Source of the DNA: Corticium candelabrum
Lineage: Eukaryota; Porifera; Homoscleromorpha; Homosclerophorida; Plakinidae
DNA length: 64,000 bases
Reading direction: 5' to 3'
Assembly (NCBI RefSeq): GCF_963422355.1
Contig: NC_085093.1
Coordinates: forward strand, 3,289,503 to 3,353,502
Part shown: one piece after another, positions 53,395 through 64,000 of the stretch
Numbering within the stretch: the stretch's first letter is position 1
Layout of the letters: every line of letters starts with the position of its first letter
Notes under the pieces: model-generated
Seen by the model: the letters and a program-made list of their open reading frames with translations, nothing else
Told to the model about the DNA's origin: nothing
Database searches by the model: none
Translations under genes and position numbers: made by a program

Positions 53395-56300
53395 ATGGCG
53401 GATGCACCACAACCACCACCCTACAGCGGCAATCCAGGAAGAGGTAATGCTTGCGGTACAGTAGCCACATTGTTCAAGACGTATTGTGGGGGCGTACTGT
53501 GCTGTACAGTGTAGTGAACATGATGACATCACATCCACGTTTCCGTGTGCTTTAATGCATGTTGCTCTGAACGGCTTCTTTGTATGAATGGATAGTTGTT
53601 TCGAAGCGAACACTTGTGACACAATGCAAACGCCATCAGACGCAAGGGGCTAACCCAGTGTTTGTGCGTACTCACACCTGACTAGATATCGACCGAAGGT
53701 GAAGATATCCAGAGTCAGATTACAGTTTGTTGTTCTTTATATTTAGTATTGTACCTTCTAGAGGTTTTCTCGGTGTGACTTTTACACAATCCAAATTCTT
53801 TGTGTACAATGATGTTCGACCGTTTTATGGTGCATGTGCTGTTGTTGTATGGTCACAGCGTATGTGCTAGTTGTTCCTGTTGGTTGGTTTTCAGCCGCAG
53901 TCATTGCCGTTGATAGAGTATGCACCAGCCAGCTTTTTTCAACTTGTGGTAGAAGTTGTCCCATAACCTGGGACAACCCAATGATAGCTATACATGTCAG
54001 AGTTCACACTAACATATACGTATATAATAGACAGTGTGAACATTGTTTAGTAATGCAACTTTCCATGAGACATGCCATATGGTAGTTTCCCTTTTCCTGG
54101 GAATGTTGAAACTGTTTTATTATTTACGAACGTTGCCCTAAATTGGTTGGAATTTTCAGACAGCTTGAAAGTATGTGCTCTCATGCTTTGGTTGGAAGTT
54201 TGAGCTTATATTTGAGCATGATAACATTGAACTTAAAATTGCATTTATACACGGAAAGTAGCTGTTTGATGTGAATGGTTTGTAATTTTTGATTTGTGAA
54301 ATTGTGTATTTCTACTGTAATGGTGCAGGCCGGATGTATGAGGTGGCTCACTGTTCGGGGTTCTCCAGCCAGCCAGCCAGCCAGATAGACTAACTCTAAG
54401 GTACTGACTGATGATAGAGATGACATAATTGACTGACTCAGTCTTGATGGGCATAAGAGTAATGAAGCGATTTGAACTAGAGCAGTAGCATGATTTCTGT
54501 CCTAATAGCTAGACACATTTTAATTAAACTGATGTCCAGCAGGGTTTGGTGTTGTCAGTTAGTAAACAAGTTTCAATGCTGTAAACATATTTACTTGGGT
54601 GTCCTTTCTCAAATGTTAGACAAAGGGCATGGCTAGGCTGGAAGGTCGTCCCCCTACTTCAAAATTCTGGATTAGTGCTTGAGGTAATAGGCTTTAACAC
54701 ACTGGTATTTTTCAAGAGTGTCAAGGTGTCAATATTGCATAGTAATTGACACCTGCATGACTAGACTGGTAAATGTGACTGACCGGATGGTTCAGTCAAT
54801 TGCTAGCTATTGAGTCATTTTTGTGTTCTTATTTGTAATACACACATTGAGTTTACCAGTGGTGCCTATTACATTGGTAGCAGAAGGTGGTTGTGTCAAT
54901 GAGCGTATCATGGCAGAGCATCACAGTAGTGTTCCTGTAATGTTTTCTTCAGGAGACGTACACGAATGGTTTCTAAGGTTTGAAATATGCAGTAAGGCCA
55001 ACAAGTGGAGCAATGAAACAATATCACTCAAGTTGCCTACGTTATTGGAAGGTGAGGCTCTGGCAGTGTGGGTGGAATTGTCAGAAGATGTTCAAGAAAT
55101 TATGACGCTACGAAACAGCACCTCCTTACTAGGCTGAAGACTGTAGAATTTGTGTCTTTGGACAAGTTTCACAGACGCGTGTTACAGCTGGAGGAATCGC
55201 CTACAAGGTATCTACATCAGTTACGGAAACTGTTGGATCAAGCTATGCCAAACATGGATGATACGGTTAGAGAGACGTTGTTGTTGCATCAATTTGCCGG
55301 ATTGCCAATACCAATAAGCCGGCGACTTCAAGCAGCCGGGGAAACTCGAGAATTAAATTCCTTCGTGGATTGAGCAAGACTACTGATGACAATCGAGGAG
55401 CAATGTTTGACGACTGCAGCTGTCTGTGATAAGAAGGTCGATATGAATGAATTGCAACAGCTACACAGACAAGTTGAGACATTATCGGAACAGGTTGCAC
55501 TCTTGAGTGCAGTAGATTGCAAACAAGCTAAGTCTTCGAGCGAGAGTTAGATGAATTACCTGCAATAAAATTGGTCACACACAAAACAAATATCCAGAAC
55601 AGTTTCTGAGTAGGCAGAGTCAACGATGCTATTATTTCAGTCAAATAGGTCATTACGCTAGGGACTGTCGTCAGGGAAACGGTCAAGGAGCTTCTGCAAG
55701 GGCCATGGTAGGCCCTGAGTGCATTGTTGTGGCTGCTGTAAAGTCTGAAGCAGCCACTATTACGGGATATGTGGGAGGTGTTGCTACAACTATGATGTTA
55801 GACTCGGGATCTTCTGTTTTTCTGTTTCAAAAAGATTTGCTTTCGAAGGTATCAAAGTTTATGAAGATGCGGCCTATTTTACAACGGCGACTTTTGACAG
55901 CTTCTGGAGATGAGATTGCTATTCGGGACTATGTTTCTGTTGTGGTGCAGCTGGACAAAGAGAGAAGAAACCATGACTTTGTGGTTGTTGATAAGCTCAT
56001 TGTTTCGGTGATTCTTGGTATTGACTTTTTGCAGGGAAATGGTTTAACTCTTTACTTCTCATCAACACCTCTCAAGGTAGGAAGTCACAACTGTCAAGCA
56101 GCGGCCTGCATTTTCGTAGAGGCAAGGACGTGAGGGGTACCACTCTTGCTCCATCCTCAACAAAATAACGAAAAATGTGTGTCTGCATTAGTGAATGGTG
56201 ATGATTGTGAATTGGATGTGGTTGATGAGTGCACAATACCATCCTTTGTTGATAACTGTCACTCTGAGCTACCAACATGTTCAAACAAAACATTATCTCT

Positions 56301-59300
56301 GATCATCCAAGACAACCAAGGTCTTTTCAGAACAGCGCCTGGACTGACTCCTCTGGCATGTCACTATATTCCTACGTCTGGATCCTCAATACGAGTTCCA
56401 CCTTGACGGTTACCTGCTCATTGTCGCAATGAGGTTGAAATTCAAATCAAAGATATGTTAGCACAAGGCATCATAGGAAAAAGCACTAGTTCATGGATGG
56501 CACCAGCAGTATTTGTGAAAAAGAAATCAGGTGAACTCAGATTGTGTGTTCATTATCGAGAACTTAATTAACAAAAGAACTTCTAAAGATGCCTATCCTC
56601 TGCCACTTGTAGATGAAGTACAAGATTGTTTGGCCAGATCCACAGTATTTACTAGTCTTGATCTGCGAAATGGATATTGGCAAATACCAGTCCATGAGTC
56701 AGATCAACACAAAACTGCGTTTTGCCCTGGACCAGGTTTAGGCCTTTTTTAGTTCAAAAGATTGCCGTTTGGACTAACAGGTGCTCCTAGCTCATTTCAG
56801 TGACTGGTGGACAAACTTTTTTGTGATCTTCTCTTTGTTACTGCTTATATGGATGGCCTTCTCATTTATTCGGCAAATGTTGCGTTACACATGTGAAGCA
56901 TTTGCAAGTAGTTTTTTTGTCGTTTACCGAAGGCTGGTCATACATTATGAGGACACAAATGTTGCATTGGTAAACATGAAGTGAAATATCTTGGACATGT
57001 ATTTTCGGCTAAGGGAACGCTTCCAAATGAGGATAAAATAGAGGTTGTGAGGAATTGGGCCATTCTGAATGATGTAACGAAGCTACGTCAGTTTCTAGGA
57101 ATTGCATTGTCTTACCGGAGATACATTCATTATTTTGCTGACATTGCAGGACCACTACATCAGCTCACACACGAAAGAGTACCCTTCACATGGTCGGCAG
57201 AATGTCAGAAAGCATTTAAACAGCTAAAGGAAGCTCTGAGTACTGCCCCTGTCTTGGTGTACCCACAGTTTCACGCGAATGCTGGCCAATTTGTGTTGCA
57301 CACAGATGCGAGTGAATCTGGATTGGGGTGCGTGCTAGAACAAGATAATCGAGTGGTGGCTTACGCAAGTAGGAGTTGGACCAAGCGGAGAAACATTACA
57401 GTGTGATCCAAAAAGAGTGCTTGGCAATAGTATTTGGTACCAAACAGTTTCGACGTTACTTACTTGGACGGTCATTCAAGTTGTATACTGATCATGCTCC
57501 TTTACAATGGTTGTCAAAACAAACGGAAGGAATGCTCTATCGTTGGGCTTTAGCTTTGCAGGAGTATAACTTTGAGATTGAGCATAAACCAGGATCGCAG
57601 AATGCCAACACAGATGCCCTATCTCGCCTCTGTAGTTGTATTTCCAAAGATGAATCATGTTCGTTGACTAGAGTATCGCATTGCTTGTCAAGAGATTGTA
57701 TCAGGCACAGAGGAATGAGCCACTTATTTCTCAACTGTGTAAATGCATGTCACACTTGGAGCCATCTCCTAATGCAACTTCTTCAGTTGTACAGGGATAT
57801 GTGCCATTGTGGCTGCAGTTGACAGTTGTTGATGGTGTTCTCTGTAGGTGTTATAAGCCTAAATCGATGAGTGATGCAATTACAGTTCCAATTCCACCGG
57901 ATAGTCTCCACCAACAGGCACTGAGGCAAGCTCATGATGTTCCTGGTGCTGGACATCAAGGAAGATTGAAGACATTGGACAAATTGCAACAGTTAGCCTA
58001 CTGGGTTGGAATGAACAAGGATGCTGAAGTGTACTGTCGAGAGTGCTATAGATGTCAAGAAACTAAACCTCTCACCCAAGAAGGCTCCACTGATTTCAAT
58101 GCCAATTAGACGACCATGGCAAATGGTTTCAGTTGACATTTTAGAGGTGCCAATTTCATCAAGAGGAAACACAAATACCTCTTAGTCATACAAGACTATT
58201 TTACCAAGTGGCCAGAAGCCATTCCGTTAAAAGACCAAACAGCTTCTAGTATTACATCAGAGCTAGTGCAATTATTTTCAACGTTTGAATTCCTGAGGTC
58301 ATTCACTCAAATCAAGGCCGAAATTTTTAAAGTTTGTTGTTGCGACAAACATTGGATGCATTTGGCATAGAAAAATCTAGAACTACAGCTTATCACCCAC
58401 AAGGGGATGGGATGGTGGAGCGTCTGAATAGATCATTGCTTCAAATGCTTTGAGAATATGTTCAAAAACAGCATGACTGGGAGTGTCATCTGTCATTGGT
58501 ATTGTTTGCGTACAGAACAACAGTACATTCTTCTACTGGTCTAATGTTTGGAAGAGCATGTCAAACCAATAGCTTGCAACCAGAAACAGCGTTTGAGCCT
58601 GAATTCTATCAAGCTCATCTTAAACACAAGCTGGCAGAGATTAAAGACTTTGTGAAAACTAAGGTCGCCATTTCGGCAAAACTCTAGAAAGAGAACTATG
58701 GTTGTCAAGCAACGGAGCGTTCCTTTTATGCAGGTGACACCGTCTGGCTGTCAATACCAACTGCAGGGAAGTTAGATTCACGATGGGAAGGAGGTTGGAT
58801 TGTGCAGTCAGTTAGAAGTCCAGTTAGGCTGGAAATTGTGAATGGTAGAAAGAGAAAAATCGTTCATGTAAATTGCATTCGTCGCAGAATTCAACCACAG
58901 CGAGCAGATCCCTGCAGCACCAATGGAACAAGCAGGCAATGGTGTCCACCTCATATTTGCCACCTTATTCTTTCAGAAGATCCACCAAACCAGAGTGTTG
59001 CTCGATATCCTCGATGTGTTTGGCGTGTCCACCAGATTGATTGCAATATTAGGCTCGAGGAATAGCCTAGCATAAAAGGGAATAGTGTAATGTATTGCAT
59101 AGTAATTGTCACCTCCATAACTAGACCGGTAAATGTGACTGCCCGGATGGTTCAGTCAATTGCTAGCTGTTGAGTCATTCGTTTTTGCTCTTATTTGTAA
59201 TACACACATTGAGTTTACCAGCAGTGCCTTATTACATAGGGTTGGTATGAGGTTGATTGGGAGCACACAAGGGTATGCTGTGCTGAGCTGTGCTGAACTG

Positions 59301-60660
59301 TACTGGGCTGTACTTGTCTCTTGGAAGATGCTCTGCTAACATGGGTTGTTTTGGCACGTCTTAGTTGTGAAAAAAACTTAATCACACTGGAGGGGTTGTA
59401 TTTAATTGTCTTGTTTGGAAAGAAACAGCATGCCTTATTGATTTGTGCAGTGAAGGCAGTGTACTAGATAGCACATGCAGTTGGCGGTGCATTATGCAGG
59501 AAGAAAGCTAGTCTTAGTTTTTTTGTATTGTGGTTGACAGTTGACAATTGGCTGTTGCAATGACAATGAAAGAACAAGTGCAGCTTGTTTGAATGTGATC
59601 ATGTTAGATAGTGTAAGCACTTGGTAGGATGAGCACAAGTATCACATCTAGTATGTACAGAGATAGGTTCTCTACATACAACGACAACAGAGCTGGCTTA
59701 GTAGTGTATTTGCACGAAGTGGATTGGCTGCCTTGGTATGAATTGGCGTGAATGGGATATTGTTTAGAAGATTTTCCAACTTATGGTGGATCTCATTCAC
59801 TTCTTTACGATTACAGCATGATTACACTAGCTGCTAGCTACAGAAAGCCTTCTTTTATCAGCAAATTCATGCTACAGGCCTTTAGAGGCTAGGGGTTTGG
59901 ACAAACCACCCGCTTAGCTGTGAAGGTCCACTTTCAATCCAAAGTTGCTTGTTCCATCTTGGACTCTTTTGGATGCAGAAGTGCATTAAGTAGTAGACTG
60001 CTTTGCTCATTGTCAAATTATTCTTGCCAACTAGCTAGAGCTAGAATTAATCGTTTGCAGTAACTTTAGTCTTTGCTTTTGACTCTATCAAAGTTGCTGA
60101 TATGTAATTTCCGAAAAATATATGTATACATTAATTAATTTTTAAAAGTCACGTGATAGGTTTGTGACATCATTGGTCCATTTTAATGCATTACGCACTG
60201 CCCACTTTTAATGTTAGGCTACGGCAGTCCATGTAGTAGATTGAACCCATCCTTTAATTGACAAGGCAGGTATGACAAGACAAATTTTTATGAGACTCTG
60301 GAGGTGGAGTTTGTAGGTTGGTCAGTGCAAGCAGTTGCTAGAGGATGGTGCATATTGTAATCAGATATCGAATGTATTAACTTGATGACCTGTACGTGTG
60401 CTATAGGCTATAAAAAGAAACCTATGGGAAGGTATATTCCTCCACCGGTCTCAAAGATGTCCACTGCGCCAGGGATACTTCTTCTGGATGGAACTGTTCG
60501 TGGCAATATCTGCCCTACCTGCGAGATTGGTGTACTGTCAGATGATTTTCCCATTATTGCTTGGATTATGTTTTTTTGTTTCTTTCCACTCGGTGTGCTG
60601 TGTTGTTTGGCAATGAGGCAGAGACGCTGCAGCCACTGTAGTGCTGTATTTATGGTCTAG
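53395..60660 (+). CDS. BRI3: BRI3-like LITAF-type membrane protein
   Basis: Two exons, 53395-53443 and 60407-60660, join in frame (GNPGR then GYKKKP) for 100 residues. The start MADAPQPPPYSGN carries a PPPY motif that could bind WW domains of Nedd4-type ligases. The C-terminal half reads NICPTCEIGVLSDDF, then a hydrophobic membrane-inserted stretch of about 20 residues, then RQRRCSHCSAVFMV. The paired CxxC motifs around a hydrophobic segment are typical of BRI3 and LITAF proteins of late endosomes and lysosomes. The single intron is about 7 kb, far longer than the local norm, because a Ty3/Gypsy element sits in it in the same orientation. Absence of further exons inside it is not proven. Confidence 0.8.
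54727..54873 (+). repeat. 5' LTR of the Gypsy element
   Basis: 147 bases, starting TGTCAATATTGCATAG and ending ATTACA, matching 59086-59236. Such LTRs are unusually short. Confidence 0.85.
54875..54890 (+). promoter_or_regulatory. Primer-binding site, initiator tRNA-Met type
   Basis: TGGTAGCAGAAGGTGG lies one base after the LTR. It matches the complement of the 3' end of animal initiator tRNA-Met at 14 of 16 bases as I recall that tRNA. Confidence 0.7.
54910..55669 (+). pseudogene. Gypsy gag remnant with altered zinc knuckle
   Basis: From ATG 54910 (MAEHHSS) a capsid-like region contains VHEWFLRFEI and YLHQLRKLLDQ. The frame shifts near 55100 and stops at 55371-55373. At 55628-55669 a nucleocapsid zinc knuckle reads CYYFSQIGHYARDC, in which the second cysteine of the usual CxxC has become Phe. 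Confidence 0.75.
55705..58900 (+). pseudogene. Gypsy pol remnant (protease, RT, RNase H, integrase)
   Basis: The aspartic protease triad Asp-Ser-Gly is at 55801-55809. A stop at 56404-56406 and a shift near 56530 precede the RT region (TSLDLRNGYWQIPV). The RT active-site box at 56846-56857 reads YMDG, so one of the two catalytic aspartates is lost. RNase H follows (HTDASESGLGCVL) with a frame break near 57390, then the primer-grip-like TDHAPLQWLS. The integrase zinc-binding part shows HDVPGAGHQGR and CRECYRCQETK at about 57935-58075. The integrase core is shifted and stopped several times. Confidence 0.85.
59074..59085 (+). promoter_or_regulatory. Polypurine tract
   Basis: AAAAGGGAATAG lies directly before the 3' LTR, the expected place for plus-strand priming. 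Confidence 0.65.
59086..59236 (+). repeat. 3' LTR of the Gypsy element
   Basis: 151 bases, TGTAATGTATTGCATAG to ATTACA. Confidence 0.85.
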
Positions 60661-62028
60661 AAACTATAAGCAACTTTGAATTGACTCAAATGTGCTGCTG
60701 ATTGAGACATATTTGTGTTATAGTGATGACTTAGGCTTGTAGTGGTTGCGCTTCTTACTAGCTGTCTTAGATTTGAAAGAGTAGAATTCAGACGTAGAAT
60801 TGTGATTGAACTTTAGCTATGACTTTAGCTTTATATTTGCTGTGACGCAGGTCCGTATGGTTGTAAGCTATACTATTTGGGCGTTGCCTACATCATTCTT
60901 GAATATCTGGTCAACGCTGCATTGCATTATTACAATTATCATGAAACGGCTTTAGCTGTGTCAGTACAGTCGGTTGGTAGGATGATCCAATCTGCCACCT
61001 GAGTCTTCTTGATACTGTGATACGTTCTGTGCTTGCTTGCATAATTAATTATGCTCATTGACATTTGACTGGATTTGGCAATGAATATGGCAAAACTTTC
61101 CTAGGAGAAAGTGAAAACGACGGTACTTCCATCCATGTTCAACAGGGTTAACAACTGAATTTACATATTGTTTAACTCTATTATATATGCACTTGTATGG
61201 TTGTCTGCTTTATGTTTGTTTGTCAACACCAACTGTACTTTACATGCAGGGGCGTTGCAAACAGTTGTGCAAGTTAGACACCTTGTATTATTCAGAAAGT
61301 TGATGTTTGTCAGTTGTACAGGACGAACATTAAAACTTTTGCAAGGCATAGGTGGTTGAATAAATCAATAGTATCAGTTGTCATCATTATCCAGGATATA
61401 GCTTTGAGGGACATTGCATCCATAGCACCATTGTCATAACATTAAAAGCTTGACCACATTATGATTTGCATGACTGGATATGCTGGACTACCATCTTTTT
61501 AATATTTACTTTTGATGTGATAGTGTTCTAGCCAAGAAATGGTTTTAAGTGTTCTTAAATATGAAAGGCAATCAAAGTGGTGACACTGACAGATTGTGAA
61601 AATACATTACTGCTAAGCATTAGAGATTTTTCAGCTTACTATAGTGCACATGAAGGGATTCTCGATGTCTTGACGGTATGATGGCTTCGAATTCATTGTT
61701 TGGACTGGGGTTGAGCTGAGTAAATCAGTCAAACAGTTTTTGTCTTTTTTTTTTGTACTGAAATGCAGAAGCTGACATGTTGAGTTATAGACTTTGGATT
61801 TGAGTTTAGAAAGTTTATTATACACTGAAGTAAAAAATTAAAAAAACCTGCGGTATAACAAGTTCATAACAAAAATATTAAAGTCTTAACGCAAAATCTG
61901 TTAATTTTTCTGTCAATTCAAATTTATTTACTGTAAAACTTTGAAATTTCTAAAGTAAAAATAGCAAAAGGGTGGTATAAACAAATTTTATTAAAAATAT
62001 TAAAAACTTACACAAAATTAATGTTCCT
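60661..62028. other. Convergent spacer between BRI3 and cytochrome P450
   Basis: About 1.37 kb, AT-rich, especially at 61740-62020 with poly-A and poly-T runs. No gene, repeat family or RNA was recognised. Confidence 0.55.
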
Positions 62029-63657
62029 CTAAGAAGCTACCTTATTTTCAGAAGAGCAGCGTTTACTAATAAGGATTCTATACGGTTTTGCAACAGGTGC
62101 TTCTCCGTCTTCTTGTGGTTCAAGGTCGAGTGGTTCTTCCAGTACTTCTTCCATACGGTACGTCTTGAAGAGTTTGGCTGCAAGTAGATAGAGTGTCATC
62201 TGAGCAAGATGCTTGCCCATACACGCCCGAACACCAGCAGAGAATGGCATGAAGTGCTGCTGTTGGAGTTTCTTTTGTATGCTGTCTGTTGAAAGAAATC
62301 GATCAGGATCAAACGTGTCAGGCTTTACCCAGACATTGGGATCTCTCATCATTCCATAGAGGTTAAGCAGCACGACGGTGTCTTTGGGAATCGAATAACT
62401 GCCAAGAGAAGTGTTGGTTGTTGCACTGTGTGGGACAGACAGCGGAGCGGCAGGATAGAGACGTAATGTCTCTTGTATGACTGCATCGAGGAATGGAGTG
62501 ACACTTCTGTGTGCAGCCGTAAGTTCTCCTGTGATGGCCTCATCAAGTTCAGTAAAGACTCTCTCTTGGATGTCAGAATGTTTGACGAGAAGAGCGACCA
62601 ACCATCGCATGGTGTGAGTTGTGGTATCGGATCCAGCTCCTAGCAGATCCATTAGAATTGATCGTATCTGAGCCGGTTGGAGTGTTTCAGTAGGGTCATT
62701 ATCGGAATTTAAAGATTCTCTGTATGTCACTTTCAGGAAACTCTCATAGTCTGCATTTTCCATTTGCTGCATTGCTGCAGAAACCATTCGTGCAGCAAGA
62801 GGAGTATTGTTCAATTCATCATGACTGTTACTGTCTAGTTTTTCTTTGAGAAACTGCCCCATAAGATTCCAGTTGTTTTCTTGACATTTGACCACTTGAT
62901 TCCATTTTTGACTGAATCCGGGTAGTCCACGCAGCCAAGGCATGCAGTGCAGAAGGCCACCACTGCTGAGACTCTTGAGCAAGAGTTCGCTGCCGTTTGT
63001 CCACTCAACCAGTTTAGGATCATCATAAGTAAATCGTTTACCAAATAGCGTTGTAAACACAACATTGGTGACAGCAACAATCAAATTCCATTTGCAATCT
63101 ATGGGTTTTCTCGAGTCAGCGTACTGCAGGAAGTCTCTACAAAGCACATCAGCTTCAGTTAGAATGTAGCTTTCGGCTTGCTGCAGATGTCTTCTTTGAA
63201 ACATATTAGCATGCACAAATTTACGATGAAATTTCCAGCCTGATGAAACATCAGAGAAAGCGATATCTTTGCCTCCGTTATTTATCAGTCGAGTGAACCC
63301 CATTGTGGACGCTCTACCAGATAACTCTTGCTTTCTCTGCACCTCAGAAATGAGCTTGGCGTTGGTGACCACAACTGCATTAATAGATCCCAGCTGTAAT
63401 CTAAATATCGGACCAAAGAGCTTGCACAATTTGTTACAAGCAACGTGTAGTTGTCGTTCAGAGCGAAACAAATATAGACTTCCAATCAAAGGCAATGATG
63501 TCGGTCCTGGGATGTGGTCTTTCATTTGTTGTAAGTAGACTAGTATAATTGTCACGAGCAGAAGACAGATGAGAGCAACTGTCAATAAATTGGCAGACCA
63601 ACGCCAAGAATCAAGAATAACGACATTGTCTAAGTCAAATGACTGTGTCCACTTCAT
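62029..63657 (-). CDS. Cytochrome P450, CYP2-clan-like, intronless
   Basis: A 542-residue single-exon protein. A hydrophobic anchor at about residues 22-43 is followed by the proline hinge HIPGPTSLPLIGSL, as in endoplasmic-reticulum P450s. Helix I reads LLGAGSDTTTHTMRW, helix K reads ETLRLYPAAPLS (the ExxR motif), then FDPDRFL, and the haem loop FSAGVRACMGKHLA supplies the Cys ligand. All expected catalytic landmarks are intact. The general look fits the CYP2 clan (CYP1/2/17-like); family and substrate are unknown. The start at 63657 gives a full-length N-terminus. It is odd that no intron interrupts it in a window where comparably long genes are mostly split. Confidence 0.93.
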   Translation of the reverse strand: MKWTQSFDLDNVVILDSWRWSANLLTVALICLLLVTIILVYLQQMKDHIPGPTSLPLIGSLYLFRSERQLHVACNKLCKLFGPIFRLQLGSINAVVVTNAKLISEVQRKQELSGRASTMGFTRLINNGGKDIAFSDVSSGWKFHRKFVHANMFQRRHLQQAESYILTEADVLCRDFLQYADSRKPIDCKWNLIVAVTNVVFTTLFGKRFTYDDPKLVEWTNGSELLLKSLSSGGLLHCMPWLRGLPGFSQKWNQVVKCQENNWNLMGQFLKEKLDSNSHDELNNTPLAARMVSAAMQQMENADYESFLKVTYRESLNSDNDPTETLQPAQIRSILMDLLGAGSDTTTHTMRWLVALLVKHSDIQERVFTELDEAITGELTAAHRSVTPFLDAVIQETLRLYPAAPLSVPHSATTNTSLGSYSIPKDTVVLLNLYGMMRDPNVWVKPDTFDPDRFLSTDSIQKKLQQQHFMPFSAGVRACMGKHLAQMTLYLLAAKLFKTYRMEEVLEEPLDLEPQEDGEAPVAKPYRILISKRCSSENKVAS

Positions 63658-64000
63658 GATGCAACAGGTTCAAGAGCGCCAATAGCGTTTCTCGCGGATA
63701 TTGTTGGAAACTCACTGACAGCTGACCGATTGATGGTGTATCATGTCCTATATAGTAGGATAGGAACCGCTCGAAAGGAGGAGCTTGAGCTAAACCAAAT
63801 GAGTTAATTAGTACCTAAATGTATGACTTCATTTCTTTGGATGTCAAGTGGCAAACGATTAGTGTTGTAACAATAGTACGGAACTTAGTTGGACTTCAAT
63901 TGCTGTTGTAGAGATGGTATGGTGTCTGGGTGGTACAGGTTAGTTAGTAGAAGCCATACCACATTTGGATCTAAGAATGATAACTTACAGGAACAAACCC
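63658..64000 (-). promoter_or_regulatory. Upstream region of the P450 gene
   Basis: On the minus strand, ACTATATAGG (63749-63758) lies about 95 bases upstream of the start codon and could be a TATA box. Nothing else stands out up to the window edge. Confidence 0.35.

Larger units (their letters stand above)
54727..59236 (+). mobile_element. Decayed Ty3/Gypsy LTR retrotransposon
   Basis: About 4.5 kb from LTR to LTR, with primer-binding site, gag, protease, reverse transcriptase, RNase H and integrase regions in the Ty3/Gypsy order, and a polypurine tract. Several stops and frameshifts make it non-functional. No envelope frame and no chromodomain was seen. The LTRs differ from each other at roughly one base in ten by eye, so the insertion is not recent. 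No clear target duplication was found (CAAGG on the left, TAGGG on the right). Confidence 0.9.

Noticed and set aside
53834-54085. Middle exon of BRI3 around 53896-54000
   Set aside because: The frame that fits the splice phase has no resemblance to BRI3, and exon 1 joins exon 60407 directly in frame.
54727-59236. Endogenous retrovirus with envelope
   Set aside because: No envelope-like frame lies between integrase and the 3' LTR; the space is too short.

Overview
The window is nuclear DNA of an animal. Genes are split by many short GT-AG introns (often 50-100 bases), both strands are used, and several products belong to animal-typical families: LIN37, ZYG11/ZER1, COMMD6, PRPSAP, PLA2G6, ARFGEF3, TMEM258, BRI3 and monoamine oxidase. 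Tight packing, shared promoters, modest AT bias and moderately diverged proteins suggest an early-branching invertebrate, most likely a sponge. That placement is inference. No rRNA, tRNA, CRISPR array or operon was seen.

Layout. 1-1895 (-): secreted DNase I-fold (EEP) protein, cut by the window edge and lacking most catalytic residues in view. 2075-9076 (-): PRPP synthetase-associated protein, with a PIF/Harbinger-type miniature transposon and a dispersed repeat in its introns. 9156-10022 (+): LIN37, 79 bases from the PRPSAP start codon. 10915-13534 (+): ZYG11/ZER1-family ubiquitin-ligase adaptor with a natural 13-histidine N-terminus. 14024-14791 (+): methyltransferase. 15052-17653 (+): COMMD6, holding a perfect 1.07-kb TG repeat. 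18391-19135 (-): TMEM258. 19777-24086 (-): ankyrin-SH3 scaffold of unknown identity. 24760-28016 (+): monoamine oxidase. 28109-31270 (-): PH-START lipid-transfer-like protein. 31611-34799 (+): PLA2G6-like phospholipase. 35202-38632 (+): secreted LRR-Ig-sushi-trypsin zymogen. 38983-50783 (+): ARFGEF3/BIG3. 50784-53394: repeat-rich spacer with a LINE 3' relic, two hairpin elements and a second copy of the dispersed repeat. 53395-60660 (+): BRI3, whose 7-kb intron holds a decayed Ty3/Gypsy element with about 150-base LTRs. 62029-63657 (-): intronless cytochrome P450.

How genes relate. Four head-to-head arrangements (PRPSAP/LIN37, ankyrin-SH3/MAO, PH-START/PLA2G6 and possibly TMEM258/an orphan exon) suggest shared promoters. 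PH-START and PLA2G6 both handle membrane lipids. Otherwise neighbours look functionally unrelated.

The strongest candidates for something undescribed are the LRR-Ig-sushi-trypsin protein, which joins a recognition module to a complement-like protease with an intact triad, and the apparently inactive secreted EEP protein. Exon boundaries were read by eye from splice signals and protein similarity recalled from memory; no database search was run.
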